64,000 nucleotides of DNA. It comes from Thiohalocapsa sp963695445. Its GTDB lineage: Bacteria; Pseudomonadota; Gammaproteobacteria; Chromatiales; Chromatiaceae. The stretch lies in assembly GCA_963695445.1 (NCBI GenBank), contig CAVOGV010000061.1, forward strand, positions 174,483 through 238,482. The letters are read 5' to 3'. Below the pieces are notes generated by a model that worked only from the letters and a program-made list of their open reading frames with translations, searched no databases and had not been told where the DNA came from. The position numbers and the translations under genes were made by a program. Of this stretch, positions 49,933-60,805 are shown piece by piece; the stretch's first letter is position 1, and each line of letters opens with the position of its first letter.

Positions 49933-50369
49933 ATGCTGCTTTTCCTTCTGATTTTTGTCGCCGCCCCGCTGATCGAGCTGTACTTCCTGATTCAGGTGGG
50001 CTCAGTCATCGGTGCGTTGCCGACGATCGCCCTTTCCATTCTTACCGCCGTCATCGGTGGCGCACTGGTGCGCATGCAGGGTCTTGCGGTGCTGATGCGC
50101 GTGCGCGCGATGCTGGATCAGGGCGAGATGCCGGCCCTAGAGCTACTCGACGGCGCCGTCCTGCTGGTGTGCGGCTTCGCGCTTGCTGCTGCCGGGGTTC
50201 GTTACCGACATCGTCGGCTTTCTGCTGCTGATCCCTCCCGTCAGGCACGCGTTGATCAGGCGCTACATCCATGTGGTGCCGGTACCGGATGTCGAATGGC
50301 GTCCGCCGCGGCGATTTCGAGCGTGGTCCGCGCGTCATCGAGGGCGAGTACAGGCGCGACGACGACTGA
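49933..50369 (+). CDS. fxsA: FxsA family membrane protein, two frame breaks
   Basis: From ATG 49933 (MLLFLLIFVAAPLIELYFLI) the product reads as FxsA, a small inner-membrane protein with about four helices known for blocking exclusion of phage T7 by plasmid F. An extra T near 50183 breaks the frame (restored: ALLLPGFVTDIVGFLLLIPP), and a second shift near 50305 restores the end GDFERGPRVIEGEYRRDDD with a stop at 50367-50369. Total about 145 residues. fxsA next to groES-groEL is a frequent proteobacterial order. Confidence 0.82.
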
Positions 50370-50641
50370 TTCGACCCGATCCGATCTCGGGGCTCATCTC
50401 CGGGTCCCATCTCCGGGTCGCATCTGGCGCCGGCGACGGTTGTCGAGCAAGCCCTTCGATCGTCGCCGGATGCCTGCTGGTCCTGTGTGCGTGCCGCAAG
50501 CCTAAGGCGGCAGTTGGTGTCGCGACAACGCCCGTCCCAAGCGATCTTTGCGCCCGCTTTGCGCCCTGCGTCGATCGCCTCAGGCCGGGCACCCGAGCCC
50601 GTGCGAGTGATCCGCTGGCTCAAATTCGTGCATCGAACCCC

Positions 50642-50669
50642 TTGACAGGCGAAAGCGTGCCCCTATTAT
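50642..50669 (+). promoter_or_regulatory. Sigma-70 promoter of groESL
   Basis: TTGACA at 50642-50647 and TATTAT at 50664-50669 with a 16-base spacer form a strong promoter whose -10 touches the CIRCE element. HrcA bound to CIRCE would block it. Confidence 0.75.
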
Positions 50670-50695
50670 TAGCACTCGCCAAACACGAGTGCTAA
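50669..50695 (+). promoter_or_regulatory. CIRCE element (HrcA operator)
   Basis: TTAGCACTC-N9-GAGTGCTAA is a perfect match to the CIRCE consensus, 65 bases before the groES start. It binds the HrcA repressor, whose folding depends on GroEL, so the operon is turned on by heat or misfolding. Confidence 0.96.
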
Positions 50696-50759
50696 CACCC
50701 GAGCGAACGACTCGGATGTCACCTGAACCACTGCAACCTAAGCTGAGGGGAAAACACCC

Positions 50760-51050
50760 ATGAATATCCGTCCCTTGCATGACCGTGTCGTTGTCCGCCG
50801 CATGGAGGAGGAGCGTACCTCCGCCGGCGGTATCGTGATCCCGGATTCCGCTACCGAGAAGCCGATCCAGGGCGAAATCATCGCTGTCGGCAACGGCAAG
50901 ATCATGGATAACGGCGATTCCCGCGGCCTCGACGTCAAGGTCGGCGACCGCGTGCTGTTCGGCAAGTATTCCGGCACGGAAGTGAAGCTCGACGGCGAAG
51001 ACTTCCTCGTGATGCGCGAGGACGACATCATGGGCGTCGTCGAGGTCTGA
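50760..51050 (+). CDS. groES: Co-chaperonin GroES
   Basis: The 96-residue product is GroES, with MNIRPLHDRVVVRRMEEERT, the mobile loop TSAGGIVIPDSATEKP that docks on GroEL, and the roof/base region VGDRVLFGKYSGTEVKLDGE. It caps the GroEL ring during folding. GAGGGG lies before the ATG. It is the first gene of the CIRCE-controlled operon, 177 bases before groEL. Confidence 0.98.
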   Translation: MNIRPLHDRVVVRRMEEERTSAGGIVIPDSATEKPIQGEIIAVGNGKIMDNGDSRGLDVKVGDRVLFGKYSGTEVKLDGEDFLVMREDDIMGVVEV

Positions 51051-51227
51051 GTCGGCCCCGACTGACTTCCCCTGATCAACTCTGATGTGACGAGTCTTAC
51101 AGGGACTGCCGGAATGGTCCGCTCGATCGGCCTGAGCCAGGCTTCGGCGAGCGGCTCTGGAATTGGTCCCCGACCGCACCTCACCCAATTTTTCACAAAA
51201 CCAGTTTCAGACCGAGGTAATAGCGCA

Positions 51228-52879
<1,652 letters not shown>

Positions 52880-52940
52880 TCGCCCAGCGCTCATCGGCAA
52901 CGTATCGGCGCGGTTGCGCCGGTACATCGCTGAGCCAAGA

Positions 52941-52966
52941 AGCCCCGCTTAGGCGGGGCTTTTTTT
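52941..52966 (+). terminator. Rho-independent terminator of groESL
   Basis: AGCCCCGC-TTAG-GCGGGGCT followed by seven T residues is a textbook terminator about 60 bases after the groEL stop. Confidence 0.93.
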
Positions 52967-53002
52967 GTTGCGCAGTCGCCACGCGAGCGACGAGCCAATT
53001 CG

Positions 53003-53025
53003 GTGGGAGCGGCTTGCAGCCGCGA
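53003..53025. repeat. REP-like palindromic repeat
   Basis: GTGGGAGCGGCTTGCAGCCG continues into CGA. Its hairpin GCGGCT-TGC-AGCCGC resembles a repeat family widely scattered between genes in gammaproteobacteria. It lies between convergent groEL and the EamA exporter. Confidence 0.6.
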
Positions 53026-53070
53026 CTCCGGAGCAACTGAAGTCCGCGGCGGCGGCTCGTTCCGACACGC

Positions 53071-53970
53071 CTACCGCCGCGACCCGCGCACCGTCGCCAA
53101 CACGATGCCCAGCGCGATCAACCCTCCGCCGGCGGCGTGAAACCAAAGCAGCCGCTCGCCGAGCAGCAGCGTTGCGAGCAACGCGCCGAACGCCGGCATC
53201 AGATGAATGTACTGCCCGGTGCGGTTCGCGCCCATCTCATGGACGGCGCGATTCCAGAAGATGTAGGCCAGCACCGACGGGAACAGGGCCACGTAGCCGA
53301 TGGCGCCCAGGTTGGTCGCGCTGAGCGCGAAGCGATGGCCAAGCGACAGGTCCCACGCATAGAGCCCAATCAATGGAATGAGACCGATGCCCATGATGGC
53401 GGCCAGAAACGTCAGCGGTTCGAGTTCGGCCGGACGCCAGCGCAGGCAGACGGAGTAGAGCGCCCAATCCAGCCCCGCCGCGAGTATCCATAGATCACCC
53501 CGATTCAGCGTCATGCCGGCAAGCAACTGCGGCCGACCTTCGGTGGCGATCACCACCACGCCCGCCAAGGACAGCAGGATACCCAGCAATTGCGGCAGGC
53601 GCACCGCCTGCTTCAGCATTAGGAACGAAAGGGCCACAATCACGACGGGCGTCGCTGAGGACAACAGCACCCCGTTGGTGGCGGTGGTGTCCTGCAAGCC
53701 AAGGTAGGCGAAGGTGTTGTAGTTGGTGATGCCGAGTATCGCCAGTAGCGTCAGCAGCGGCCAGTGGCGTCGCAGCGCGGGCCACTGTGCGCGTAGGCCG
53801 GGCCAGGCAAAGGGCAGCAGGATCAGCAGAGCCGTTGCCCAGCGCCAGAACGATAACGCGATGGGCGGTATGTCTGTGTGCAATGCCCGTGCGAGCACGA
53901 AGTTGCCGGCCCAGAAGAGCGGTGGCAGCGCGGCCAATAGCCAGATCGGTCTTGCGGCGACGCGGCTCAT
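53071..53970 (-). CDS. EamA/DMT-superfamily transporter
   Basis: The product of about 299 residues from ATG 53970 (MSRVAARPIWLLAALPPLFW) has ten membrane segments in two EamA repeats. The first shows FWAGNFVLARALHTDIPPIAL and WRWATALLILLP; the second ends with HLMPAFGALLATLLLGERL. DMT transporters export small metabolites such as amino acids or take up nucleotides. The start at 53970 is preferred over 54072 because the first helix begins straight after it. It diverges from the peptidase gene across 130 bases. Substrate unknown. Confidence 0.85.
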   Translation of the reverse strand: MSRVAARPIWLLAALPPLFWAGNFVLARALHTDIPPIALSFWRWATALLILLPFAWPGLRAQWPALRRHWPLLTLLAILGITNYNTFAYLGLQDTTATNGVLLSSATPVVIVALSFLMLKQAVRLPQLLGILLSLAGVVVIATEGRPQLLAGMTLNRGDLWILAAGLDWALYSVCLRWRPAELEPLTFLAAIMGIGLIPLIGLYAWDLSLGHRFALSATNLGAIGYVALFPSVLAYIFWNRAVHEMGANRTGQYIHLMPAFGALLATLLLGERLLWFHAAGGGLIALGIVLATVRGSRR

Positions 53971-54100
53971 TCGCGCCGGTCTCGCGCCCCAGAGGTGTCG
54001 TTGTCGGCGGATTCCTGCCCGCAACATCGCCACAAACAGCGAATCTTGTGCAATACTTAAGTCGCTTTGCATCGTAAAAACAGTTTGATAGCTAGACTAC

Positions 54101-54979
54101 TTGAAATGTCTTCTACTGGTTCGGCGCGCTGGCTGGTTGCTGCGTCCGCGGTGTTGTTCGATTGCCTCGTTGCTGGTCTCTGGTGCCTCGGTCGCGGGCC
54201 CAGATATCCGTTCCGGCGCCGCGCTGGTCATCGACCATTACGGTAACCGGGTTTACGGCAAGAACACGACCGACGTGCGTCCCATCGCCTCCATCACGAA
54301 GCTGATGATGGCGATGGTCGTGCTGGATGCCGACGTGCCCCTGGACGACCACATCACCATCACCGAGCAGGACCGCGACCGCCTGCGCTGGAGCCGATCG
54401 CGGCTGCGTATCGGCGAGGCGACGCTGTCGCGACGCGATATGCTGCGGGTGGCGCTGATGTCGTCCGACAATCGCGCCGCTGCCGCGCTGGGCCGCACCA
54501 CCTTCGCCGGTGGCACGGCAGACTTTGTGGCGGCGATGAATGCGAAGGCGGCGACGCTCGGCATGCGCGACAGCCAGTTCGTCGATGCCTCGGGACTCGA
54601 TGCCGGCAACCAATCCACCGCCGAGGATCTGATCCGCATGGTGCACGCCGCGTCGCAGTATCCGTTAATTCGCGAGATCACGTCGACCGGCGAATATACC
54701 GCGCATCCCTACGCCGATCGCGGCGCCGTGAACTATCGCAACACCAATCCGTTGGTGCGCGATTCGCGCTGGAATGTCGAGCTGAGCAAGACCGGCTATA
54801 TCCACGAGGCTGGTCGCTGCCTGGTCATGCAGGCGGTCGTCGCCGGCCGGCGCCTGTATATCGTCCTGCTGAACGGCGACGGAAAGATGACGCCGGTCGG
54901 TGATTCCAATCGGCTGCGCGACTGGCTCAAGACCAGCGGCGACCCGCGGACCGCCAGCGTTGCGAGCAGCGGCGGCTGA
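54101..54979 (+). CDS. pbpG: D-alanyl-D-alanine endopeptidase, PBP7/8 type
   Basis: The product of up to 292 residues has an exported N-terminus (CSIASLLVSGASVAG) and the serine peptidase S11 motifs: SxxK in ASITKLMM, SxN as MSSDNRAAA and KTG in SKTGYIHEAG. It cuts cross-links in peptidoglycan in the periplasm. The first 35 codons are uncertain: only TTG 54101 opens this frame, while an ATG 7 bases later opens another, so a base error in the signal-peptide region is possible. Confidence 0.87.
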   Translation: MKCLLLVRRAGWLLRPRCCSIASLLVSGASVAGPDIRSGAALVIDHYGNRVYGKNTTDVRPIASITKLMMAMVVLDADVPLDDHITITEQDRDRLRWSRSRLRIGEATLSRRDMLRVALMSSDNRAAAALGRTTFAGGTADFVAAMNAKAATLGMRDSQFVDASGLDAGNQSTAEDLIRMVHAASQYPLIREITSTGEYTAHPYADRGAVNYRNTNPLVRDSRWNVELSKTGYIHEAGRCLVMQAVVAGRRLYIVLLNGDGKMTPVGDSNRLRDWLKTSGDPRTASVASSGG

Positions 54980-55123
54980 TAGGCATGCGGCGCGCTTCGG
55001 GCTGACGCGAACAGGCTGTTTGCGCGTTTTCCCTCGACCCCTGTGTTAACGTCTGCGTGCGATGCCCGCGGTGACCCCGCCGGTGCCGAGGCTCGCGATC
55101 ATTGAGGGTTGAGGTGCGTTTTC

Positions 55124-56146
55124 ATGACTGAACAGACACCTGGCACGCCTCCGAAGGGCGGGGCGATCAAGCAGATACTGTCGCTACTGCTCGCGTTGGT
55201 CATCGGCGCTGTCCTCGCGTTTGGCGCCTATCTCTACTGGCAGTATGAATCGGAGCATCCAAGCGCGGACGATGCCTACGTGATGGCCCATTACCTGTGG
55301 GTGCACCGCGCGTGAACGGTCAGGTGACCGAGGTGTTCGTCACCGAGAACCAGCGGGTCGAGGCCGGAGACCAGCTATTCCGTCTCGACGCGAGGCCGTT
55401 CGCGGCTGTGCTGGGCAAGGCCAGCAGCGCCGAGCGGCTAGTGCGGCAGGATATCGAGGTGCAAAAGGCCGCGGTCCAGGCCGCCGAGGCCAAGGTCCGC
55501 GAACAACGTGCCAATGTCGATCGAGGCCAAGGCCGAGTTCGACCGCGTTGAACAACTGGTGAAGCGCGGCGATGAACCGAAACTCCGGGGCATCGAGGTC
55601 GAGGACCAATACAAGGCCGCGCAGGCCACGCTGGACGATCTACTCGCGGAGCTGGACTTGGCGCGCAAGACCCTGGGGCCGATGCCGGTTCAGCAGGCGC
55701 GCATCGACGAGGCCGCGGAGGCGGTGCAGTTGGCAACGCTGGATCTCGACTGGACCCTCGTCAAGGCTCCCGCGGCTGGTCGAGTGACGCGCGTCACGCT
55801 GCGGCCCGGTGACGTGGTGAAGACGGCCGATCAACTGTTCGTGCTCGTCGAGGACGGCGACTGGTGGGTGCAGGCCAACTTCAACGAGGATCAGATCGCA
55901 TCGATCAGGCCGGGCATGCCCGCCGATGTGCGCATCGACAGCTTTGGCGAGCGTGTGTTTCAGGGCACGGTCGAGAGCATCGGCCCCGCCAGCGCGGCGT
56001 CATTCTCCCTGTTGCCGGCGCAAAACACGACGGGCAACTGGGTCAAGGTCACACAGCGCATTCCGGTCCGTGTCCGCTTGCCGCCGATGGACCCGAAGAC
56101 ACCGTATCGTGCTTGGCGCGAGCGCCAGCGTGAGCGTCAGCACTGA
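55124..56146 (+). CDS. emrA: HlyD/EmrA-family membrane fusion protein, two frame breaks
   Basis: From ATG 55124 (MTEQTPGTPPKGGAIKQ) the product of about 340 residues has one membrane helix (ILSLLLALVIGAVLAFGAYL), the lipoyl-type motif PRVNGQVTEVFVTENQRVEA, a coiled-coil hairpin and the beta-barrel VRVTLRPGDVVKTADQLFVL. A base is missing near 55301 and an extra one occurs near 55522; repair gives LWVAPRVNGQ and NVDEAKAEFDRVEQLVKRG. With the transporter downstream it would form an EmrAB-type drug pump reaching an outer-membrane channel. Confidence 0.88.
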
Positions 56147-56217
56147 TCCGGCGTCCGCTGGCGAGCGGGCAGGGCAGGGTTCCGAGACCGCAACCGGCAG
56201 CCAGTGAGCGGCCCGCG

Positions 56218-57848
56218 ATGAGTGTCCATCGCTCCGGCTCGACGTCCGAGCCCGGGCTCAACGCGACAGCTGTTCCGGCATCTGGCCCGACAGCGAGTCA
56301 GACATCGGGCCGGCATCCGGCGATTCCTCCGCGCCCATCGCTCATCCACCGCCGTTGCCGCCGGGGCTGCAACGCACCATGCTGCTGATCACCTCGCTCA
56401 TGGTCTCGGTGATGGCCACCGTGGACATGACCATCATCTCGGTGGCGCTGCCCTACATGGCTGGCAATCTCGGCGCGAGCCCGGACGAGATCACCTGGGT
56501 GGTGACCATGTTCACCTGCGGGCAGGCGCTGATCATCGGCGTGACTGGGCACCTGTCGCGGCTGTTCGGACGCCGGCGTCTGGCCATTATCGTCATCATC
56601 GGGTTCGTGCTCTCGTCGATGGCCTGCGGACTCGCCCAGAGCCTGACGCAGATGGTCATGTTTCGCTTTATTCAAGGCGTTTTCAGTGGGCCGCTGATCC
56701 CCTTGTCGCAGTCCATCTTGGTCGATGCCTACCCGCCCGAGGAGCGCAACAAGGCCCTCTCAATCTGGGCCATGGGCGTACTCGGCGGCCCTGCGCTCGG
56801 CCCCATCATCGGCGGCTATTTGGCCCAGGATTTCGACTGGCGCTGGAACTTCTGGGTCAATCTGCCCGTCGGTGCCGTCGCGCTGATGTTGATTCTGGCC
56901 TTCGTCCGCCCGGTCGCGCCACAGCGCGTGCGCACCGATCTCGTCGGCCTGGTGCTGTTGGCCATCTGGGTCATCAGCCTCCAGGTCATGCTCGACCAAG
57001 GCAACACGCTGGATTGGTTCAACGCCCCCGAGATCTGGGTGCTGACGGTGCTGGCCATCACCTTTGCGCTGGCCTTTGTGTTGCGCGGGCTGGTGGTCGG
57101 GGATGCCAACATCATGCGCTTGCGGTTGTTCGCCGATGTCAATTTTTCCGTCTGCGCGCTGCTCGTGGCGCTGCTCGGAAGCATCTTTCTGGGTAGCCTC
57201 ATCGTCACGCCGCAGTTGCTCATCGACTACTACCAGTGGGAGGTGGTCACGGCCGGTCTGGTCATGGGGGCCGCCGGACTGTTCGGCATCCTCGGCAGCC
57301 TCGTCAGCGGGCGCTTGGTGGGCCTGTTGGGCATCCGGCTGATGATCGTGCTCGGCTCCGCCTGCATGGCCCTCGGTTGGCTGCGCTACAGCGGTCTGAA
57401 TCCCTACGCCGGGCCAGTAGAGGCATTCATCCCCGGCGCCCTGGTGATGTTCGGCCTGATGCTCGCCTTCCCGCTGCTCGCCGCCCAGGCGTTCCAGAAC
57501 CTGCGCCCCGACGAGCGCGACGAGGGCGCCGGCCTGTTCAACTTCGTCAAGACACTGGGCTTCTCCTTCGGCGTGACCTTCGTCGGCACCATGATCTACC
57601 GCGGCAGCCAGGCCAACTGGGCCCGCTACGTCGGCGATCTATCCTGGAGCAATCCCGCCTTCACGCAGTTCATCGACGCGCCGCCGCTGTCGGGCGATAT
57701 CGCCCTGGCCGCGGCCGTGATGGCGGACGAGCTGGCCCGGCAGTCCGGCATTCTCGCCATCACCCAGCTCGCCCAGGTGTTAATGGTCTTGGCGCTGCTG
57801 GCGATGCCGCTCGGCTTGCTGCTGCGGCCAAGAAAGGCCCGAAACTAA
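56218..57848 (+). CDS. emrB: EmrB/QacA-family (DHA2) drug efflux transporter
   Basis: The core from about 56370 has fourteen membrane segments, with VMATVDMTIISVALPYMAGN, TCGQALIIGVTGHLSRLFGRRR (motif A), GVLGGPALGPIIGGYLAQDF (motif C) and the ending GLLLRPRKARN, which places it in the DHA2 family. An ATG at 56218 opens a Ser/Pro-rich leader (MSVHRSGSTSEPGLNATAVP) that could join through one base error near 56330 to AHPPPLPPGLQRTMLLITSL. If not, TTG 56355 is the start. It follows emrA by 71 bases and exports hydrophobic compounds with proton antiport. Confidence 0.87.
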
Positions 57849-57922
57849 GCCGATTTCTGCAGATCAGCGCGAACTCTTGGCGCCAGGCCTGCTGATCAAC
57901 CCGCGGACATCGATCCCCAGCC

Positions 57923-58651
57923 ATGCAACTTCTCGTCGATATCGGCAATACCAGCATCAAATGGGCCACTTGGAACGGGGCGCGGCTTGCCGCTAGCGGC
58001 AGCGCGAAACACTACGGCGCGCTTCCCATCGATCTGCTCGCCGCCTGGGACGCCCTTGAGCAGATCACGCGCGTCGTCGTCGCCCGCGTCGGGCCTGAAT
58101 CCGTGCTCGACGCCGTCGCAGACATCGCCGCCGCCCGCTGGCACAGCGGCGTGACCACCGTTGAGACCAGCGCCGAGGCCCACGGCGTACGCATCGCCTA
58201 CGCCGAACCCGCACGCTTCGGGGTCGACCGCTTCCTCGGCCTGATCGGTGCCCATGCCATCCAAGCCGGCCCCAAGCTCATCATCGACGCCGGCACCGCC
58301 ATCACCTACGACCTGTTGCTGGCCGACGGCAGCCACTTGGGCGGGCTCATCCTGCCCGGCATCGGCATCATGCGCGACAGCCTCCTCGCCGGCACCCAGA
58401 TCCCACGCTACGAGCCCGCCGAGGCCGATCAAGCCTGGGCCACCGACACGGCCGAGGCGGTCGCCGCCGCCAGCATCCAGGCCCCCGCCGCCCTCGCCGA
58501 ACGGCTCTATCAACGCTTGTCCGATCACACAGGCCAAACGCCCACGCTCATCATCACCGGCGGCGACGCCGAGCGTCTGCTGCCGGCAACGCATACCGAT
58601 GCCATCCATCATCCGGAACTCGTGCTCTTAGGCCTGAGCCGCTTTGCCTAA
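57923..58651 (+). CDS. coaX: Type III pantothenate kinase
   Basis: The 242-residue product is CoaX: MQLLVDIGNTSIKWATW (phosphate-1), PARFGVDRFLGLIGAHA, IIDAGTAITYDLLLADG (phosphate-2) and GGLILPGIGIMRDSL. It phosphorylates pantothenate with ATP and a monovalent cation in the first step of CoA synthesis. Complete, no frame break. It lies 117 bases before tRNA-Thr. Confidence 0.94.
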   Translation: MQLLVDIGNTSIKWATWNGARLAASGSAKHYGALPIDLLAAWDALEQITRVVVARVGPESVLDAVADIAAARWHSGVTTVETSAEAHGVRIAYAEPARFGVDRFLGLIGAHAIQAGPKLIIDAGTAITYDLLLADGSHLGGLILPGIGIMRDSLLAGTQIPRYEPAEADQAWATDTAEAVAAASIQAPAALAERLYQRLSDHTGQTPTLIITGGDAERLLPATHTDAIHHPELVLLGLSRFA

Positions 58652-58768
58652 TGCAGCGCGCACGGCAACCCGACGAGAACGCCGAAACGCCGATTGAGCC
58701 AACGGCTCGGCTGGCATAGAATGGTGGCCTTGACCGGAGCTTCAGCGCCGGTTGATACCTTCCGCAAT

Positions 58769-58844
58769 GCTGGCGTAGCTCAGTTGGTAGAGCAGCTGAT
58801 TTGTAATCAGCAGGTCGTCGGTTCGAATCCGTCCGCCAGCTCCA
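58769..58844 (+). tRNA. tRNA-Thr (anticodon TGT)
   Basis: A complete cloverleaf is visible: acceptor GCTGGCG / CGCCAGC, D-loop with AGCTCAGTTGGTAGAGC, anticodon stem CTGAT-TTGTAAT... with TGT in the loop, T-loop GGTTCGAATCC and an encoded CCA end. It is the attachment-type tRNA for the mobile region that follows directly. Confidence 0.97.
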
Positions 58845-58845
58845 A

Positions 58846-58957
58846 TTAATTCATAAGGTTAACGGGTATTTCCCAATTCGTGTGCTTTCCCGCTGTGGTC
58901 CTGGTAGCCGTTTGGTAGCCGTTTGTCGATAGCAAGGCGAGTTCTCGGATGTCGGAT
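58846..58957 (-). pseudogene. C-terminal remnant of a tyrosine integrase
   Basis: On the minus strand a 34-codon open stretch ends STNGYQTATRTTAGKHTNWE, then IPVNLMN and a stop two bases from the tRNA CCA end. The NGYQTATR tail next to a tRNA 3' end is typical of tyrosine integrases. A stop just upstream shows that the body is lost. Read by eye only. Confidence 0.45.
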
Positions 58958-59053
58958 CATTCCGGCTTTCCTGGGACCTTGTTCGTGTTTGGTTCCCACC
59001 TCCGGTCGGTTCGTCCCAGCCCGACGAGTGACCTAGTCGGACGCGTGCCTCCA

Positions 59054-60208
59054 CTACCGATCCGTCAAAGGAGGATAAAGGCGATACTCGGGCTTTCGCC
59101 GACCGGGAACCGGCATGGCCTTCAGCCACCCAAGATCCTCCAACAACTCCAACACCGCTGAGGCCATCTTGGCATCGGGTCGCGGTCTCGGACCGTACAG
59201 GCTCAGCGTTCGCGCCGAGATCGTCTGCTCGTCGCGGCGGCTAAGCCAGTCCAATGTGCGCCGAGCGGTTTCGAGCGTTGGGTCCTCGACCGCCGCGCGT
59301 TGCACACGGACCGCCTCCTCGAGGAACCACAGCCCGATGCAGTGCGCGGCGGCCCAGATGCCGACGTCGATCTCGCTGACCGGTTGACGCAGCACGCTGG
59401 GATCGGCCGCGATGTGCAGCACCAGCGCCAGCTTGCAGATCTGCGAGACGGCCTTGGCCGCGATGTCGCGGACATCCGCGAGATCACCGCCGTCCGCCAT
59501 ACGATCCTGGAGCAGATTGTGCAGGTCGACTCGGGCTTCGGTTGCTTCCGCGCCCAGGCGTGCCTGATGCGGAATCGCTCGCCCGTAGCCATCTTGGTCA
59601 GGAACGTGCGCCAGCACATCGCGAACCAGGGCCGAGTAGGGGGCCAGACGGTCGGCAGACAGACCCGGCTCGCCGAAGCGTTCATGTTGACGCCCAACCA
59701 TCGACGGCAGCCAGGCCGGCCAGATGCGCGCCAGCGCACCGGACGCCCGCAGCGCCGGATGGGCGGCCACCTCCAGATACTTATCCGGCTGCACCATCAC
59801 GCAGACGTTCAGACAAGGCCGGCGGATCACCCGGTCCTCGGGACCACTGTCCCCGCTGCCGACCCGATCACGGCTGATGCTGTCGCCGCTGATGCCGGCC
59901 AGATAGACCGCATCCCCGGTTCGGCTCTCGCCGGAGTACTTGCCCAGGATCGCATCGAACACCGGCCGGCCCTCGCCACTCATGACGGCGAAGGCACCCT
60001 GGCGCTCATGCATCATCTGGAACACCCGCTCCTCGGTGCAGTCGGTAGTGAACAGGCGTGGTGCTGGTGGCACGGCCATGCGCTCCGCTTCCAACTGCTC
60101 GACCTGCTGTGCCGTCTCCTCCAGCTCCGAATCCTTGCGGCGCTTCAGCTTCGCGATTTCGCTGTCCACCGCCGCGTTGCGGGCCTTCGCGCGGGGTGCA
60201 GCCTCCAA
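59054..60208 (-). CDS. DUF3987 (YfjI-like) protein, N-terminally truncated
   Basis: The 384 remaining residues show the DUF3987 pattern of mobile-element primase/helicase-like proteins: AVMSGEGRPVFDAILGKYSG, VMVQPDKYLEVAAHPALRAS, KAVSQICKLALVLHIAADPS and the C-terminal winged-helix-like LEDLGWLKAMPVPGRRKPEY. Full members are 500-700 residues, so the N-terminal part (about 150-300 residues) is missing. The frame opens with TTG at 60208, just where the ISKra4-type element abuts; a TAA lies right before it. The gene is therefore a fragment cut by that insertion. It belongs to the tRNA-Thr-linked island. Confidence 0.75.
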   Translation of the reverse strand: MEAAPRAKARNAAVDSEIAKLKRRKDSELEETAQQVEQLEAERMAVPPAPRLFTTDCTEERVFQMMHERQGAFAVMSGEGRPVFDAILGKYSGESRTGDAVYLAGISGDSISRDRVGSGDSGPEDRVIRRPCLNVCVMVQPDKYLEVAAHPALRASGALARIWPAWLPSMVGRQHERFGEPGLSADRLAPYSALVRDVLAHVPDQDGYGRAIPHQARLGAEATEARVDLHNLLQDRMADGGDLADVRDIAAKAVSQICKLALVLHIAADPSVLRQPVSEIDVGIWAAAHCIGLWFLEEAVRVQRAAVEDPTLETARRTLDWLSRRDEQTISARTLSLYGPRPRPDAKMASAVLELLEDLGWLKAMPVPGRRKPEYRLYPPLTDR

Positions 60209-60216
60209 TTAATGTA

Positions 60217-60613
60217 TCAACAACATTCGGCACCGAACTGATCAATGCGCTGCCAGAACTGGGTCCAGCGCCCGGTGGTTTGGCTGAGGGCGCGTAAGCT
60301 GAGCACGATCTTGGCGCCGGCGTTCTTCCAGCGCATGCCGGAGGCGCACAGGCGCTGCTTGACGAGGGTCTTGCACGCGGCCTCGGTGACGCCCGAGCCG
60401 ATCGGCAAGCCGTCGGCGACGTAGCGGGCGTAGTCCATCTGGTGGCGATGATTGGCGAAGTAGGTCAGGGCGCTGTCGAGGTCTTCGCGGACCTGCCGGG
60501 AGAGTGTGCGACGCTCGCAGAGTTGGGTGGCCTCGTCGATCAGGGTCGAGACCGCGTCGGGTTGGTGTTTGAGACGCGAACAGTGTTCGCTCTGCCAATG
60601 CTCGCGCTTGGCC
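60217..60613 (-). pseudogene. ISKra4-type transposase, C-terminal fragment
   Basis: On the minus strand, about 131 residues remain, from AKREHWQSEHCSRLKHQPDA through DGLPIGSGVTEAACKTLVKQ and RLCASGMRWKNAGAKIVLSL to QFWQRIDQFGAECC. The GSGVTEAACKTLVKQR block is the C-terminal region of ISKra4/ISAzo-like transposases. The frame stops abruptly at 60613-60617, where the left end of the IS21-type element begins (TGTCAGCG at 60614). The N-terminal part should lie beyond the right end of that element, outside the window. Confidence 0.75.
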
Positions 60614-60805
60614 TGTCAGCGCCGGGCTGAAACTGTAGTCATCTGGCCGGAGTGAACCTGCGGAGAAGTTTCTTCTCCGTGTTCTTCCTCCCCCGATCTT
60701 TTCATCCTCTTCTTCTGTCTTTGGTCTTGTTTTGCGTCTTCTTCGGCGCCGCGCTGCGGCGGTGAGGAGTGCGGTTGTCGTCGATGCTTGGTGTAGCTCG
60801 GAGGG

